Notes: a model not told the origin generated them from the sequence alone. 64,000 bases of DNA from Pseudomonas azotoformans (GCF_001579805.1 NZ_CP014546.1:5518001-5582000), one strand, 5' to 3'. Positions 27,776-40,794 are shown, counted from the first letter of the stretch. Numbers and translations: made by a program.

Positions 27776-28236
27776 AACCGCCCCTTCAATTCAATCACCA
27801 ATAAATCACAAGCGCGTTCGATCAGGTCCAGGACCCGTTCGAAGCCTTGTTCACCTTCGTAATACGGGTCTGGCACTTCGTCCACTTCGGCGTCGTAACG
27901 GCGCAGGAACAGGTCCAGCTCCGCCTTGCCCTGGCCCGGTTGCATGGCCTTGAGGTTGCGCAGGTTGCTGTGATCCATGGCCAGGATCAGGTCATAGCGC
28001 GCAAAGTCGGCGCGAGAAACCTGCTGGGCACGCTGGGCCGACAGATCGTAGCCGCGCACCAACGCCGCGCGCTGGCTGCGTTGGTCCGGCGGGTTACCGA
28101 CATGCCATTCGCCCGTGCCGGCGGACGCGACCTCGACCTGCCCCGCCAGCCCCGCTTCGCGCAATTTATGGCGCAGCACGCCTTCTGCGGTGGGCGAACG
28201 GCAGATGTTGCCCAGGCAGACAAACAGAACCTCCAT
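27772..28236 (-). CDS. Low-molecular-weight protein tyrosine phosphatase
   Basis: 154 residues. The active-site loop CLGNICRSP (Cys7-x5-Arg) is at the N-terminus and the general-acid Asp lies in the 'VPDPYY' motif near residue 122, the two signatures of the family. In other Gram-negatives such enzymes act on tyrosine kinases of polysaccharide export, but no kinase gene is nearby. It overlaps kdsB by 1 bp and murB by 4 bp, so it is part of the same operon. Confidence 0.92.
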   Translation of the reverse strand: MEVLFVCLGNICRSPTAEGVLRHKLREAGLAGQVEVASAGTGEWHVGNPPDQRSQRAALVRGYDLSAQRAQQVSRADFARYDLILAMDHSNLRNLKAMQPGQGKAELDLFLRRYDAEVDEVPDPYYEGEQGFERVLDLIERACDLLVIELKGRL

Positions 28237-29000
28237 CAGGCCCCCAGCAGGCGACGGACGCGCTCAAGGTCTTCCGGGGTATCGACACCGGCCGGCGGCG
28301 CTTCCAGCGCATCGCCCACGTGGATGCGCACGCCGTGCCACAGGGCGCGCAGTTGCTCCAGGGACTCGGTGTTTTCCAGCCAGCACGGGCCCCAACTGAC
28401 AAAGTCATGCAGGAAACCGGCGCGGTAGGCGTAAATGCCGATATGGCGACGGTAAGGCACACCTTCCGGCAACACGTCAGGCTGCTTGGCGAAGGCGTCG
28501 CGCGCCCAAGGCAAGGTCGAACGACTGAACGTCAGCGCCAGGCCATTAATGTCACTGACCACTTTCACCACGTTCGGGTTGAACAGGGTCTCGATATCTT
28601 CGATCGGCTCGGCCAGGGTCGCCATGCGCGCTTCGCCATGGGCGGCGAGGTTGGCGGCCACCTGGTCGATCACGCTCGGTGGGATCAGGGGTTCGTCGCC
28701 CTGCACGTTGACCACGATGGCGTCTGGCGCCAGGCCAAGCTGGGTGGCCACTTCGGCCAGGCGGTCGGTGCCGGAGTTGTGGTCCTCGCGGGTCAGCACC
28801 GCCTCGGCGCCGAAGCCCTTGCAGGCTTCGATGATGCGCGGGTCGTCGGTAGCCACCACCACGCGCTCAGCGCTGCTTTTGCAGGCCTGTTCCCACACCA
28901 ACTGGATCATCGGCTTGCTGCCGATCAGTTGCAGCGGCTTGCCCGGCAGGCGAGTCGAGGCGTAGCGGGACGGGATGACAACGGTAAAGGCGGTGGTCAT
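28236..29000 (-). CDS. kdsB: 3-deoxy-manno-octulosonate cytidylyltransferase
   Basis: 254 residues with the nucleotidyltransferase N-terminus '[17 protein letters not shown]' (the R-x7-G-K-P-type CTP loop) and '[13 protein letters not shown]' holding the metal-binding Asp. It activates Kdo to CMP-Kdo for the LPS inner core. Start and stop overlap ycaR (4 bp) and the phosphatase gene (1 bp), respectively. The length equals that of the usual enzyme. Confidence 0.96.
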   Translation of the reverse strand: MTTAFTVVIPSRYASTRLPGKPLQLIGSKPMIQLVWEQACKSSAERVVVATDDPRIIEACKGFGAEAVLTREDHNSGTDRLAEVATQLGLAPDAIVVNVQGDEPLIPPSVIDQVAANLAAHGEARMATLAEPIEDIETLFNPNVVKVVSDINGLALTFSRSTLPWARDAFAKQPDVLPEGVPYRRHIGIYAYRAGFLHDFVSWGPCWLENTESLEQLRALWHGVRIHVGDALEAPPAGVDTPEDLERVRRLLGA

Positions 29001-29182
29001 TTATCCAAGCGCTCGTCGGTGGTCAAGGTGCGGGCTTCGCTTTCCAGCATCACCGGGATGCCATCACGGATCGGGTAAGCCAGGCCAGCGCCTTTGCTGA
29101 TCAGCTCGGTTTTGTCGGCGCTGAGCTTGAGCGGGCCTTTGCAAATCGGGCAAGCGAGGATATCGAGCAATTTGGTGTCCAT
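28997..29182 (-). CDS. ycaR: Trm112-family small protein
   Basis: 61 residues: '[18 protein letters not shown]' then '[18 protein letters not shown]', the full pattern of the bacterial Trm112/YcaR family. Only the first CxxC (CPIC) is present, as in other bacterial members. It sits in its usual place between lpxK and kdsB, with a 4-bp overlap to kdsB. Role not firmly known; possibly a methyltransferase partner. Confidence 0.92.
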   Translation of the reverse strand: MDTKLLDILACPICKGPLKLSADKTELISKGAGLAYPIRDGIPVMLESEARTLTTDERLDK

Positions 29183-29206
29183 GAGTGTTTCCTGGAAAGC
29201 AGCGGT

Positions 29207-30217
29207 TTAAGGCAAAAGACGGGCAGGCAGCAGACGCATCAGCTGCGTGTCGAACCAGGCGACGAACGCCGGCGACGGCAGCGCATCCACCGCAAGGTAC
29301 CACCAGTCGGGCTGGGCAAAGGCGCGGCACTTCACCGCGTCCTTCTCGGTCATGACCAGCGGCAATGACGGCGTAAAATTCAGGACCTCGGCGCTGTAGG
29401 TCGCGTGGTCGGCAAAGCCATGGGGTATCGGCTGCCAGTGTAACGTTTGAAGTGTAGTGAAGAAACGTTGCGGGTTGCCGATGCCGGCAACCGCGTGCAC
29501 CTGCTGGCCGGCTGGAAAATGATCCACCGGCTGCCGTTCGCCGGTCAGCAGGTTGACCAGCGCGGTGGGTTGCAAGCAAAAAGCAAAGCCTTCGTCTCGA
29601 TCACTGGCGGCGCCGTTGTACAGCAACGCGTCGACGCTCTGCAGACGCTCCACCGGCTCACGCAACGGCCCGGCCGGCAGGCAACGGCGGTTGCCCAGGC
29701 CACGGGCGGCGTCGATCAGCACCAGTTCAAGGTCACGGGCCAGGCGGTAGTGCTGCAGGCCGTCGTCGGAAAGGATCAGGTCGAGGGTTTCGCTGGCCAG
29801 CAGCGCCTTGACCGCACGGCTGCGATCGGGGTCGATCATCAACGGCACGCCGCAGCGCTGTACGATTAACAGCGGCTCATCGCCGGCCACGTCGGCGCTG
29901 TGGCTGGCTTCGACCCGCCAGGGCAACTGCGGCGGCTTGGCCCCATAACCCCGGCTGACCACACCCACGCGCAAGCCGCTGCGTCGGCAGTGTTCGATCA
30001 GCCACAGGATCAACGGCGTCTTGCCGGTGCCACCCACGGTGATATTACCGACCACCACCACCGGCACCGGCGATTGATAGATCTCGCCCTCACCGGCCAG
30101 GAAGCGTGCACGCTTGCCCTGCACCACCCGGCGATACAAGGACTCCAGCGGACGCAGCAGCGCAAGTGCCGGATGGCCCTCGTACCAGGCCTTGAGCAAA
30201 CGATCGGACAGGGCCAT
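29207..30217 (-). CDS. lpxK: Tetraacyldisaccharide 4'-kinase
   Basis: 336 residues with an N-terminal hydrophobic/amphipathic segment and the Walker A '[13 protein letters not shown]' at about 56-68, plus '[17 protein letters not shown]'. It phosphorylates the 4' position of the lipid A precursor at the inner membrane. Its start overlaps the exbD stop by 1 bp; ycaR follows after 24 bp. Confidence 0.96.
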   Translation of the reverse strand: MALSDRLLKAWYEGHPALALLRPLESLYRRVVQGKRARFLAGEGEIYQSPVPVVVVGNITVGGTGKTPLILWLIEHCRRSGLRVGVVSRGYGAKPPQLPWRVEASHSADVAGDEPLLIVQRCGVPLMIDPDRSRAVKALLASETLDLILSDDGLQHYRLARDLELVLIDAARGLGNRRCLPAGPLREPVERLQSVDALLYNGAASDRDEGFAFCLQPTALVNLLTGERQPVDHFPAGQQVHAVAGIGNPQRFFTTLQTLHWQPIPHGFADHATYSAEVLNFTPSLPLVMTEKDAVKCRAFAQPDWWYLAVDALPSPAFVAWFDTQLMRLLPARLLP

Positions 30218-30645
30218 CAGGGTTGGCCCGCCGCCTCGACGGTGGTCATGCGCAAATGGCTGAAACCGAGCTTGCCGGCAGCGTCCATCGCAGTGATCAC
30301 GGCCTGGTGCTGGGTCTTGCCATCGGCACTGATGGACAGCGGCAGCTTAGTGTCGCCGCCGGACTCTTTCTGCAAGGCGTCCATCAGGCTGGCCAAGTCG
30401 TTTTTCTCAAGTAACTGGTTATTCAGGGAAAACACCCCGTCAGCGCTGATGGCGATGTCCAATTGCTTGACTTGCTGGTCTTCGGCCGGCGAACCGCTCA
30501 CGGCTTCCGGCAGGTCGACGCGCAGCTCGGTCTGCCGGGTGAAGGTGGTGGTGACGACAAAAAACAGCAGCAGGATAAACACCACGTCGATCAGCGACGC
30601 GAGGTTGATATCGACGTTTTCCCGTTGCTTGCGGCGAAATTTCAC
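30217..30645 (-). CDS. exbD: ExbD/TolR-type biopolymer transport protein
   Basis: 142 residues: short cytoplasmic N-terminus, one membrane helix ('[18 protein letters not shown]') containing the conserved Asp of the proton pathway, and a periplasmic domain. It works with ExbB to power TonB- or Tol-like processes using the proton gradient. It is coupled to exbB by a 4-bp overlap. Since the pair sits among LPS and DNA-uptake genes, it may serve a dedicated partner rather than the main TonB system. Confidence 0.92.
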   Translation of the reverse strand: MKFRRKQRENVDINLASLIDVVFILLLFFVVTTTFTRQTELRVDLPEAVSGSPAEDQQVKQLDIAISADGVFSLNNQLLEKNDLASLMDALQKESGGDTKLPLSISADGKTQHQAVITAMDAAGKLGFSHLRMTTVEAAGQP

Positions 30646-31277
30646 GCTTTTCCCCCAACCAGGTCCACGTCACGATCGCCCTGCACCACTTCCACCAGCT
30701 TGATGGCTTCCTGCTCCATGCCGACCACCAGTTCATCGATGCGGCGTTGCAGGAAACGGTGGAAGAACACCGAAGGAATACCGACCATCAGGCCGGCAGC
30801 CGTAGTGATCAGCGCCTTGGAAATGCCACCGGCCAGTACGGCTGCGTTGGTGGTCATGCCGGAGCCCATGAACGAGCTGAAGATATCGATCATGCCCAGC
30901 ACCGTGCCGAGCAAGCCGAGCAACGGCGCCATGGCGGCGATGGTGCCGAGGGCGTTGATGTAGCGCTCCAGTTCATGGATGACGCGGGCCGCGGCTTCCT
31001 CGATGCACTCTTTCATGATCTCGCGACCATGCTTGGAGTTGGCCAGGCCAGCGGCGAGGATTTCACCCAGCGGGGAATTGGCGCGCAGTTCCTTGAGCTT
31101 TTCCTTGTCGAGCTGCTTGTTCTTGATCCAGGCCCAGACCTGCCCCAGTAAATGCTCGGGGGTCACGCGGCTGGCGCGCAGGGTCCACAGGCGTTCGGCG
31201 ACGATGCCGAGTGCGGCGATAGAGCTCATGATGATCGGCAACATCATCCAGCCGCCGGATTTGACCAATTCCCACAC
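30642..31277 (-). CDS. exbB: MotA/TolQ/ExbB proton-channel protein
   Basis: 211 residues from a GTG start (VWELVKSGGW) that has GAGGGGAC eight bases upstream; the longer frame upstream lacks coding character. Three membrane segments are visible: the first near the N-terminus ('MLPIIMSSIAALGIVAERLW'), the others in the C-terminal half ('LGTIAAMAPLLGLLGTVLGMI' and 'LITTAAGLMVGIPSVFF'), the standard ExbB topology with a large cytoplasmic loop. It forms the channel with ExbD. Confidence 0.92.
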   Translation of the reverse strand: MWELVKSGGWMMLPIIMSSIAALGIVAERLWTLRASRVTPEHLLGQVWAWIKNKQLDKEKLKELRANSPLGEILAAGLANSKHGREIMKECIEEAAARVIHELERYINALGTIAAMAPLLGLLGTVLGMIDIFSSFMGSGMTTNAAVLAGGISKALITTAAGLMVGIPSVFFHRFLQRRIDELVVGMEQEAIKLVEVVQGDRDVDLVGGKA

Positions 31278-31350
31278 AGTGAATGTCCCCTCGAAAAAGT
31301 GCGCCACTTTACCATATAGGTGCGTTGACCACAGACCCCATCGGCCGCGC

Positions 31351-33576
31351 CTAAGGTAACCGCTCGCGCCAGAACCGGCGTTGATTGCGCGCAACTACCG
31401 GCGGCGTAAAAGCCCCCAACTGCAGACGCACGGCGCCCTGCTCGGCACTGTCATACACCTGGCTGCCCAACCGCCGGTAGCGTTCCATCACCTGTGGATG
31501 AGGATGGCCGAACGCGTTGTGGCGCCCTCGCGAGATCAGCACGGATCGCGGAGCAAGCCGTTCCACAAAGGGCCAGGACGATGAGCTGCGACTGCCATGG
31601 TGCGGCGCTTGCAGCCAATCAGTGCGCACCGCCAGGGGTGACGCGAGCAAGGCGTGTTCGGCAGCGCGGTCAATATCACCGGTCAGCAGCAGGCGCTCGC
31701 CATTGGCCTGCACCTGCAAGACGCAGGACTTCGCGTTTCCACTGATGGCGTCCGGCCACTGCCAGAGTTCGAAGGTCACACCGTCCCAGGTCCATCGCTC
31801 GCCGCTGACACAAGGTTGGGTGCCGAGCGATGACGGCAGGCCTTCAGTTTCCCCGCCCACCACGCGCTTGATCGGCATGCCCTTGGCAACGGCTGCTGCA
31901 CCACCCGCATGATCGGCATCGGCGTGGCTGAGCAGCAGCATGTCCAGCTCCCCTACCCCGAGTTTTCGCAGAGATGGCAGTACCACGCGCGCGCCTAGGT
32001 CAAAGCTTCCGGAGCGCGGGCCGGCGTCGTAGAGCAAGGTGTGATGACGGGTGCGCAGAATCAGCGATTGGCCCTGGCCGACGTCCAGTTGCACGACCTC
32101 TACTTGTCCATGAGGGACCAATTCTCGCGGGGGAAACACCGCCAACAGTAGCATCGGCAATCCGAGCAGACGAAATGGAACACCCTTTGGCAGCAGGAGC
32201 AGCACGGTCCCCAGCAGACTCACCAGCCAATAGCCCATCGGCACTTCGGCCGGAATCCAGGCGGGCATTTGCCCGGCGAGCCACGCCAAGCCCTTGAACA
32301 AGACATCCAGTGCCCCACCCGCCAACCACAGCAATCCTTCACCCACGAAGGGCAGCCCCAGCAATGCGCTGCCCAACAAAGCCAGCGGCAACACCACCAG
32401 GCTGATCCATGGCACCGCCACCAGGTTAGCGAACGGTGCGCTCAGACTGATGGGCAACCCCAACACCAACAAGACCGGAAACAACCCGATGGCAATCAAC
32501 CACTGCGGCCGGGTCCACGCCTGCCACAGGCTCCACGGCCCCAGACGGCCACCAAACGCCAGGATCAGCACCGCCACCGCCGCAAAGGACAGCCAGAACC
32601 CCGGCTGCAAACTCGCCAACGGCTCCAGCACCAACACCCCATTGAGTGCCAGCAACAAAGGCCACCACAGCCCCAGATGACGAAAGCGCAAACGCCACAA
32701 CAACACCAACCCGACCATCACACAGGCGCGCTGCACCGGCACGCCAAACCCGGCGAGCAAGCCGTAACCCAGCGCCGTGGTGAACGCCAACCCACAGGCC
32801 CACGGCAACCACGGCCAGCTTCGGGGCCAGCACCCATAGCGCGCCAGGCTGGCGATCAAACCGTAGATCAAACCCGCGAGCAAACCGATATGCTGGCCGG
32901 AGATGACCAGCAAATGCACCGTCCCTGTGTCCTGCAGCACCTGCCAATCAGCGGCGGTCAATCCAGAGCCATCGCCCAACACCAGGGCAATCAGGCCTGA
33001 TTCCCGGCCCTGGGCGTCCACCGCAAGCAAGCGCTGACGCACACCGTCGCGCCAGGCATTGGCAGCCGGTGCCAGGCGTGCTCCGTCCTTTACCGTGCCC
33101 GTGGCGCCAATCCGCTGGGCGAGCAACCAGGCCTCCTGATCAAACCCATGGAAGTTCAGCAACCCGGCCGGCCGTTTCAGGGTGATTGCCAGGCGCCAGC
33201 GTTCGCCACTGCGCACGGGCGGCCCGCCATGCCAGGAGACCCGGATACGCGTGGGCAACCGGGCATTACGCGACCGACTGTCGGTCAGCACGAAGCGCAC
33301 GCCATCGCCCGTCTGTTGCGGCAAACCGATGACCCGCCCTTCTACCCAGCGCGTCTGACCATCCAGCGCCGGCCTGAGGCGGTCATCCAGCGCCCACTGC
33401 GCACTCATGCATGCCCAACTCAGCCCGAACAGGAAAAACGCCAAGGGATACGTGCGAAACGGCAACAGCATCAAGGCCAGCACCAGCAAAGCGATCAGCC
33501 AACCGGTCGTCGGCAATGCCGGTAAAAAGCGCAAGGCCAGCAACCCCAGCGCAAACGCGCACATCCCTGTCCTCAT
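31351..33576 (-). CDS. comEC: DNA internalization-related competence protein ComEC/Rec2
   Basis: 741 residues (737 from the alternative Met5). An N-terminal membrane stretch and DUF4131-type OB-like region, a central competence domain with many membrane helices ('HLLVISGQHIGLLAGLIYGL'), and a C-terminal metallo-beta-lactamase-like domain with the motif SHADADHAGG. It forms the inner-membrane channel for single-stranded DNA in natural transformation. The gene is followed at 73 bp by exbB on the same strand, and its left end is intact. Confidence 0.94.
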   Translation of the reverse strand: MRTGMCAFALGLLALRFLPALPTTGWLIALLVLALMLLPFRTYPLAFFLFGLSWACMSAQWALDDRLRPALDGQTRWVEGRVIGLPQQTGDGVRFVLTDSRSRNARLPTRIRVSWHGGPPVRSGERWRLAITLKRPAGLLNFHGFDQEAWLLAQRIGATGTVKDGARLAPAANAWRDGVRQRLLAVDAQGRESGLIALVLGDGSGLTAADWQVLQDTGTVHLLVISGQHIGLLAGLIYGLIASLARYGCWPRSWPWLPWACGLAFTTALGYGLLAGFGVPVQRACVMVGLVLLWRLRFRHLGLWWPLLLALNGVLVLEPLASLQPGFWLSFAAVAVLILAFGGRLGPWSLWQAWTRPQWLIAIGLFPVLLVLGLPISLSAPFANLVAVPWISLVVLPLALLGSALLGLPFVGEGLLWLAGGALDVLFKGLAWLAGQMPAWIPAEVPMGYWLVSLLGTVLLLLPKGVPFRLLGLPMLLLAVFPPRELVPHGQVEVVQLDVGQGQSLILRTRHHTLLYDAGPRSGSFDLGARVVLPSLRKLGVGELDMLLLSHADADHAGGAAAVAKGMPIKRVVGGETEGLPSSLGTQPCVSGERWTWDGVTFELWQWPDAISGNAKSCVLQVQANGERLLLTGDIDRAAEHALLASPLAVRTDWLQAPHHGSRSSSSWPFVERLAPRSVLISRGRHNAFGHPHPQVMERYRRLGSQVYDSAEQGAVRLQLGAFTPPVVARNQRRFWRERLP

Positions 33577-33711
33577 GGATCATCCTTTTCCAGTGATCCA
33601 CTCAGTCTTAGCCGGATGCCCAGCACGGCCTATGATGTTTTGTCACAAAGTCTGAATTTTCTGTTTATAGAATGCGGGCATACTTGCCCCTCGAACTGAC
33701 CTGGACCCCTT

Positions 33712-34227
33712 ATGCCCCGGCGCTTATTCAAACGGTACATGCCTGACCCCAGCAGCATCAGGGAACACAAGTCATTACAGTTTCTCGGCACTTTGCTGCA
33801 TGACCCGAACCTCTGGCACCTGAACCGGCACTCGGTCGCACGCGCAATGGCCGTGGGTTTGTTCGCGGCATTTATCCCGATTCCGTTGCAGATGCTGCTG
33901 GCGGCCGTGCTGGCAATCACCGTGCGCGGCAATATGCCCATCGCGGTCAGCCTGGTGTGGCTGACCAACCCCATCACCATGCCGGTGGTGTTTATCTGCA
34001 CCTACATGACTGGCGCCTGGCTGATGAATGTGCCGCCGCGCAGCCTGCCGGATGACCTGACCTGGGAATGGATCAGCGGCCAATTGAGTACGTTATGGCA
34101 GCCATTCCTGCTGGGTTCAGTGGTGCTGGGGCTGGTGTTGGGTGCGATCGCGTATTGCCTGACCATGGGTTATTGGCGCTGGTGGGTGGCCCACCAATGG
34201 AAAAAACGCAAACAGCGTCGCGCCTAG
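33712..34227 (+). CDS. DUF2062 membrane protein
   Basis: 171 residues. A basic N-terminus (MPRRLFKRYMPDPSSIREH) precedes the DUF2062 core ('HLNRHSVARAMAVGLFAAFIPIPLQMLLAAVLAI', 'LVWLTNPITMPVVF') with hydrophobic segments, and a further membrane helix near the C-terminus. Function unknown; members are often linked to lipid or cell-envelope genes. Its stop codon overlaps the convergent sensor-kinase stop by 4 bp. Confidence 0.9.
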   Translation: MPRRLFKRYMPDPSSIREHKSLQFLGTLLHDPNLWHLNRHSVARAMAVGLFAAFIPIPLQMLLAAVLAITVRGNMPIAVSLVWLTNPITMPVVFICTYMTGAWLMNVPPRSLPDDLTWEWISGQLSTLWQPFLLGSVVLGLVLGAIAYCLTMGYWRWWVAHQWKKRKQRRA

Positions 34228-35600
34228 CAAGCCCGCAGGCGCAGATGCACGCGCAGCCCTTTTCCGGTGTTTTCCGCCCACAGGCTGCCGTCCTGGCGCT
34301 GCACGGCATTGCGCGCGATGCTCAGCCCAAGCCCGAAGCCACCGTCGCCGGGGCGTGATCCGTCCAGGCGCGTGAACGGTGCGAAGATCCGTTCCAGGTC
34401 CCCGTCATCAATCCCGCCGCCCTGATCCTCCAGCCACACATGCCAATAGTCACCTTCGCGACGCCCATCCAGGCTGATCACACCGCCCACGGGTGAGTGG
34501 CGAATGGCATTGCGCAGGATGTTTTCCAGGGCCTGGGCCAACGCATTCAGGTTGCCCCGCACCCAGCACTCCGGGCCGAGCAGGCACGGCAGGCGCGGTG
34601 CAGGCCAATCGCTCTCGAAACATGCGTTTTCGCGCAGCATGTCCCACAGTGCCTGAAGCTGGATATCTTCCTGGGGCAGCGGCGTCCGTTCGGTGTCCAA
34701 CCAGGCCAGTTGCAGGCTGTCTTCCACCAGGCGCTGCATGGCGTCGATCTCACGGCCGAGTCGCTCGCGCAGTTGCGTCAGGTCTTGCTCACTGTCACAG
34801 GCCACCCGCAGGCGGCTCAGCGGTGTGCGCAGTTCATGGGACATGTCTCGCAGCAGTTGCTGCTGCAACACCACAGTGCCCTGCAAACGCTCGGACATAT
34901 GGTCGAACGCGCGGCCCAGCTCGCCCAATTCATCCTGACGACTGGTGGCGTCGTGGGACAGCCGCGTATTCAACTGGTCGGCCCGCCAGGCGTTGGCCTG
35001 CTCACGCAATTGATTGAGGGGCATGATCAGCAGCCGATACAGACCGACGCACAGCAACAGCGTAAACAGACCGGGAATCACACCATTGGTCACTACCCGC
35101 CAGAACAGTTGATAGCGTCCCGGCATGAAACGCTGTGGCAATTCGATCACCAGCGAACCCGCGCTGGGGTCGGCGGGAAACGGGATTTTCAGCCACGGCA
35201 GGCCTTTGGTATGCCGGCTCACCGGCCAGTCCAGGCCACGCAGAAAGGTCAGGCGCTGGCTTTCCTTATCGGTCAGCGGGTAGCTGCTCAGCGATTGCAA
35301 GTCATTGCCGATCACGCCGATCCAGGTACTTTCGCGCTTGCCCATCTCCTGCAGCCACGCATCGACGCCCGCATTGCCGCCTCGGTTCCATGCCTGTTCC
35401 GCACGTACCGCGTAGCCACTCAAGGTGATCCGCGCTTCATCGGACAGGTAGGCGTTCTGCTGCTCCATGTATCGCCCCCACGACCAACTGAGCCAGATCA
35501 TCAGCAAACAGAAGGCGATCAGCAGGCAGGCCAGCTTCCAGAATAACGAGTGCTTGCCCGGCAGGCGTTTAAAGGGCCGTTTAAAGGCTGTCATCGGCAC
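34224..35600 (-). CDS. Two-component sensor histidine kinase
   Basis: 458 residues: cytoplasmic start, membrane helix at about 20-42 ('LFWKLACLLIAFCLLMIWLSW'), a periplasmic sensor region, a second helix ('GVIPGLFTLLLCVGLYRLLI'), HAMP, HisKA with 'LLRDMSHELRTPLSRLR' (phospho-His), and HATPase_c with 'NAIRHSP', 'DQGGGI' and 'GFGLGLSI'. It overlaps the response-regulator gene by 20 bp. The pair next to gacS corresponds in position to PirRS of P. aeruginosa (recalled synteny), which answers to iron-siderophore; that assignment is tentative. Confidence 0.92.
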   Translation of the reverse strand: MPMTAFKRPFKRLPGKHSLFWKLACLLIAFCLLMIWLSWSWGRYMEQQNAYLSDEARITLSGYAVRAEQAWNRGGNAGVDAWLQEMGKRESTWIGVIGNDLQSLSSYPLTDKESQRLTFLRGLDWPVSRHTKGLPWLKIPFPADPSAGSLVIELPQRFMPGRYQLFWRVVTNGVIPGLFTLLLCVGLYRLLIMPLNQLREQANAWRADQLNTRLSHDATSRQDELGELGRAFDHMSERLQGTVVLQQQLLRDMSHELRTPLSRLRVACDSEQDLTQLRERLGREIDAMQRLVEDSLQLAWLDTERTPLPQEDIQLQALWDMLRENACFESDWPAPRLPCLLGPECWVRGNLNALAQALENILRNAIRHSPVGGVISLDGRREGDYWHVWLEDQGGGIDDGDLERIFAPFTRLDGSRPGDGGFGLGLSIARNAVQRQDGSLWAENTGKGLRVHLRLRAC

Positions 35601-36309
35601 CGCTCAACACATAGCCCTTGCCCCACACCGTGCGCACTTCGCGCTCGGTGTAGCCGATGGCCCTGAGCTTGCGGCGGATCTGGCTGATATGCATGTCCAG
35701 GCTGCGGTCATGGGGCGCGTAACCGCGTTGCAGCACATGCTGGTAAAGGAAGGGTTTGCTGAGGACTTCTTCCGCGTTGCGATGCAGGGTTTCCAGCAGG
35801 CGATATTCACTGCGGGTCAGGCCAGCCCAGTGGTCCAGGTGGAAGACATCGCACAGTTCATCGTCAAAACGCAGGGTGCGGGCATCGCCACGTGCGGGCG
35901 CCAGGCTCGGCAAGGGGCGTCGGTCCAACGCGACACGGCGCAGGATCGCCTCGATGCGCACGCGCAACTCGATCATGCTGAACGGCTTGGGCAGGTAGTC
36001 ATCGGCGCCCAGGCGAAAACCGCTGATGCGATCAGCCTCGGCACCGAGTGCCGACATCAGGATCACCGGGATCGAATGGCTCTGGCGCAGATGGGTGAGG
36101 ATCGACAACCCATCCAGCCCCGGCAGCAAAATATCCATCAACACCACGTCGAATACCTGATCGCGCGCCATCTGCAGGCCTTGCTGGCCGTTCTGGCACC
36201 AGGTGACGTGGAAACCACAGCGCCCCAGGTGCTCATGGACATAGGCGCCCAGCACGGGGTCATCTTCGATGGTCAGGATACTGGGCAGGCCAATTGCTAC
36301 GGGATTCAT
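35581..36309 (-). CDS. OmpR-family response regulator
   Basis: 242 residues from MNPVAIGLPS (246 from an earlier ATG). Receiver domain with 'ILTIEDDP', phospho-acceptor Asp in 'VVLMDILLPGLDG' and Lys in 'YLPKPF', then a winged-helix C-terminus ('GLTRSEYRLLETL', 'VRTVWGKGYVLSG'). It overlaps the kinase gene, so they are made together. DNA targets are not shown; the neighbouring operons offer no obvious site. Confidence 0.92.
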   Translation of the reverse strand: MNPVAIGLPSILTIEDDPVLGAYVHEHLGRCGFHVTWCQNGQQGLQMARDQVFDVVLMDILLPGLDGLSILTHLRQSHSIPVILMSALGAEADRISGFRLGADDYLPKPFSMIELRVRIEAILRRVALDRRPLPSLAPARGDARTLRFDDELCDVFHLDHWAGLTRSEYRLLETLHRNAEEVLSKPFLYQHVLQRGYAPHDRSLDMHISQIRRKLRAIGYTEREVRTVWGKGYVLSGADDSL

Positions 36310-36515
36310 TAGTATCTGCAAGTCATTCTCAATGACTGATTATTCAAGATAACCCCGCCGCAGGCAATCGCCACTGGCCGCCAAATGCCTTCAAGATTGC
36401 CGTATGTCATTAATTTGCAAGATTCCTCGCCGCGCAAATGGCTACACTGCGCAGGTGGCGCGGGCCGGATGCCCGCGCAATTCCGTAGATATCAATGTGG
36501 TAGCAGGAGAGTGGC

Positions 36516-39269
<2,754 letters not shown>

Positions 39270-39292
39270 ACTCATCAAAAAGGAAGCCTTTG

Positions 39293-40282
39293 ATGCGCGT
39301 CATTCTTTTCAGCAGCCAAACCTACGACCGCGACAGTTTTCTCGGCGAACCCTTGCCGCCAGGCCTGGAACTGCAGTTCCAGCCCGCCCGCCTCAACCTC
39401 GACACCGTGGCCCTTGCCGAGCATCACGAAGTGGTCTGCGCCTTTATCAACGACGACCTCAGCGCCCCGGTCCTGGAGCACCTGGCCAAGGGCGGCACGC
39501 GGTTGATCGCGCTGCGCTCGGCGGGCTACAACCATGTGGACCTGGCCGCCGCCAAGCGCCTGGGCCTGACCATCGTGCGCGTGCCGGCCTATTCGCCCCA
39601 TGCGGTGGCCGAGCATGCGGTCGCGCTGATCCTCGCCCTCAACCGTCGCCTGCACCGCGCCTATAACCGCACCCGCGATGGCGATTTCAGTCTGCACGGC
39701 CTCACCGGCTTCGATCTGGTAGGCAAGACTGTCGGCGTGGTCGGCACCGGGCAGATCGGCGCCACTTTTGCCAAAATCATGGCCGGCTTCGGTTGCCAGT
39801 TGCTCGCCTATGACCCCTTCCCTAACGTACAGGTGCAGGCCCTGGGCGCGCGCTACGTGAGCCTGCCCGAACTGCTGGCCCAGGCGCAGATCATCAGCCT
39901 GCATTGCCCGCTGACCGCTGACAGCAAACACTTGATCAACGCCCGCTCCCTGGCACAGATGCAGCCGGGCGCGATGCTGATCAACACCGGCCGCGGTGGG
40001 CTGGTCGACACCCCGGCGCTGATCGAAGCGCTCAAGGACGGCCAACTCGGCTATCTGGGGCTGGATGTGTATGAAGAAGAAGCCCAGCTGTTTTTCGAGG
40101 ACCGCTCCGACCTGCCCCTGCAGGACGACGTGCTCGCGCGCCTGCTGACCTTCCCCAACGTGATCATCACAGCCCACCAGGCGTTCCTCACCCGCGAAGC
40201 CCTGGCCGCGATTGCCGGCACCACCCTGGCCAACATTGCCGCCTGGGCCGATGGGCAGGCGCAGAACCTCGTCGAAGGATGA
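39293..40282 (+). CDS. ldhA: D-lactate dehydrogenase (fermentative)
   Basis: 329 residues starting MRVILFSSQTYDRDSF. The D-2-hydroxyacid dehydrogenase pattern is complete: 'LIALRSAGYNHVDL' (substrate Arg region), NAD fingerprint 'VGVVGTGQIGATFA', 'INTGRGGLVDT', catalytic Glu in 'EEAQLFFED', and His in 'IITAHQAFLTREAL'. It reduces pyruvate to D-lactate with NADH. It follows gacS by 23 bp with its own AAGGA ribosome site; the ATG at 39293 is preferred to the TTG just upstream. Confidence 0.95.
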   Translation: MRVILFSSQTYDRDSFLGEPLPPGLELQFQPARLNLDTVALAEHHEVVCAFINDDLSAPVLEHLAKGGTRLIALRSAGYNHVDLAAAKRLGLTIVRVPAYSPHAVAEHAVALILALNRRLHRAYNRTRDGDFSLHGLTGFDLVGKTVGVVGTGQIGATFAKIMAGFGCQLLAYDPFPNVQVQALGARYVSLPELLAQAQIISLHCPLTADSKHLINARSLAQMQPGAMLINTGRGGLVDTPALIEALKDGQLGYLGLDVYEEEAQLFFEDRSDLPLQDDVLARLLTFPNVIITAHQAFLTREALAAIAGTTLANIAAWADGQAQNLVEG

Positions 40283-40353
40283 TCAGCGGTCACATACCAG
40301 GCTCATGATGAGCCAGCACCCGTGATAGGATGCCGCGCCTATTTGGAGGATCC

Positions 40354-40794
40354 ATGGCCGAACACGATTTCCGCTTCAGTTTGCTGAGCCCGCAACACAC
40401 CCTGATCGAATGCCGCGCCCTGGTGCCGGGCCGTTACCAAGTCACCGGCAACGGTGGCTCGATCAAGCATGGCGACATCTTGATCGTCTCCCTGCGCGGC
40501 AGTAAAACCCTGTCGATGCGCCTCACCGTCGAAGGTGATGCGCGCTATTCCATCCGCCCGGCGGGCCAATGGGTCGCCATGGCCCAAGGGCCGAAGTTCG
40601 GCGAGTTGGAGATTCACACCTGGAAGGTCAACTGCGACAGCTGCGAGGCCGTGTTGGAGTTTGAATTCGCGGTGGAAACCAAGCTGACCAAAGAACCGCT
40701 GCAACCGGCCGCCAACGCGCGCATTGCCGAATTGGGCTGGGCCAGCGAGGGCGACAAGCACCGCTGCCCTAAATGCCAAAAGGCCGCGCAATGA
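40354..40794 (+). CDS. Hypothetical protein with two CxxC pairs
   Basis: 146 residues starting MAEHDFRFSLLSP after an AGGA-type ribosome site. The N-terminal half is beta-rich. Two cysteine pairs, 'CDSC' (about 93-96) and 'CPKC' near the C-terminus, could form a zinc ribbon. The stop codon overlaps the start of the downstream META-domain lipoprotein (ATGA), so the two are coupled. Family not recognised by name, though the arrangement looks conserved in Pseudomonas next to ldhA. Confidence 0.8.
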   Translation: MAEHDFRFSLLSPQHTLIECRALVPGRYQVTGNGGSIKHGDILIVSLRGSKTLSMRLTVEGDARYSIRPAGQWVAMAQGPKFGELEIHTWKVNCDSCEAVLEFEFAVETKLTKEPLQPAANARIAELGWASEGDKHRCPKCQKAAQ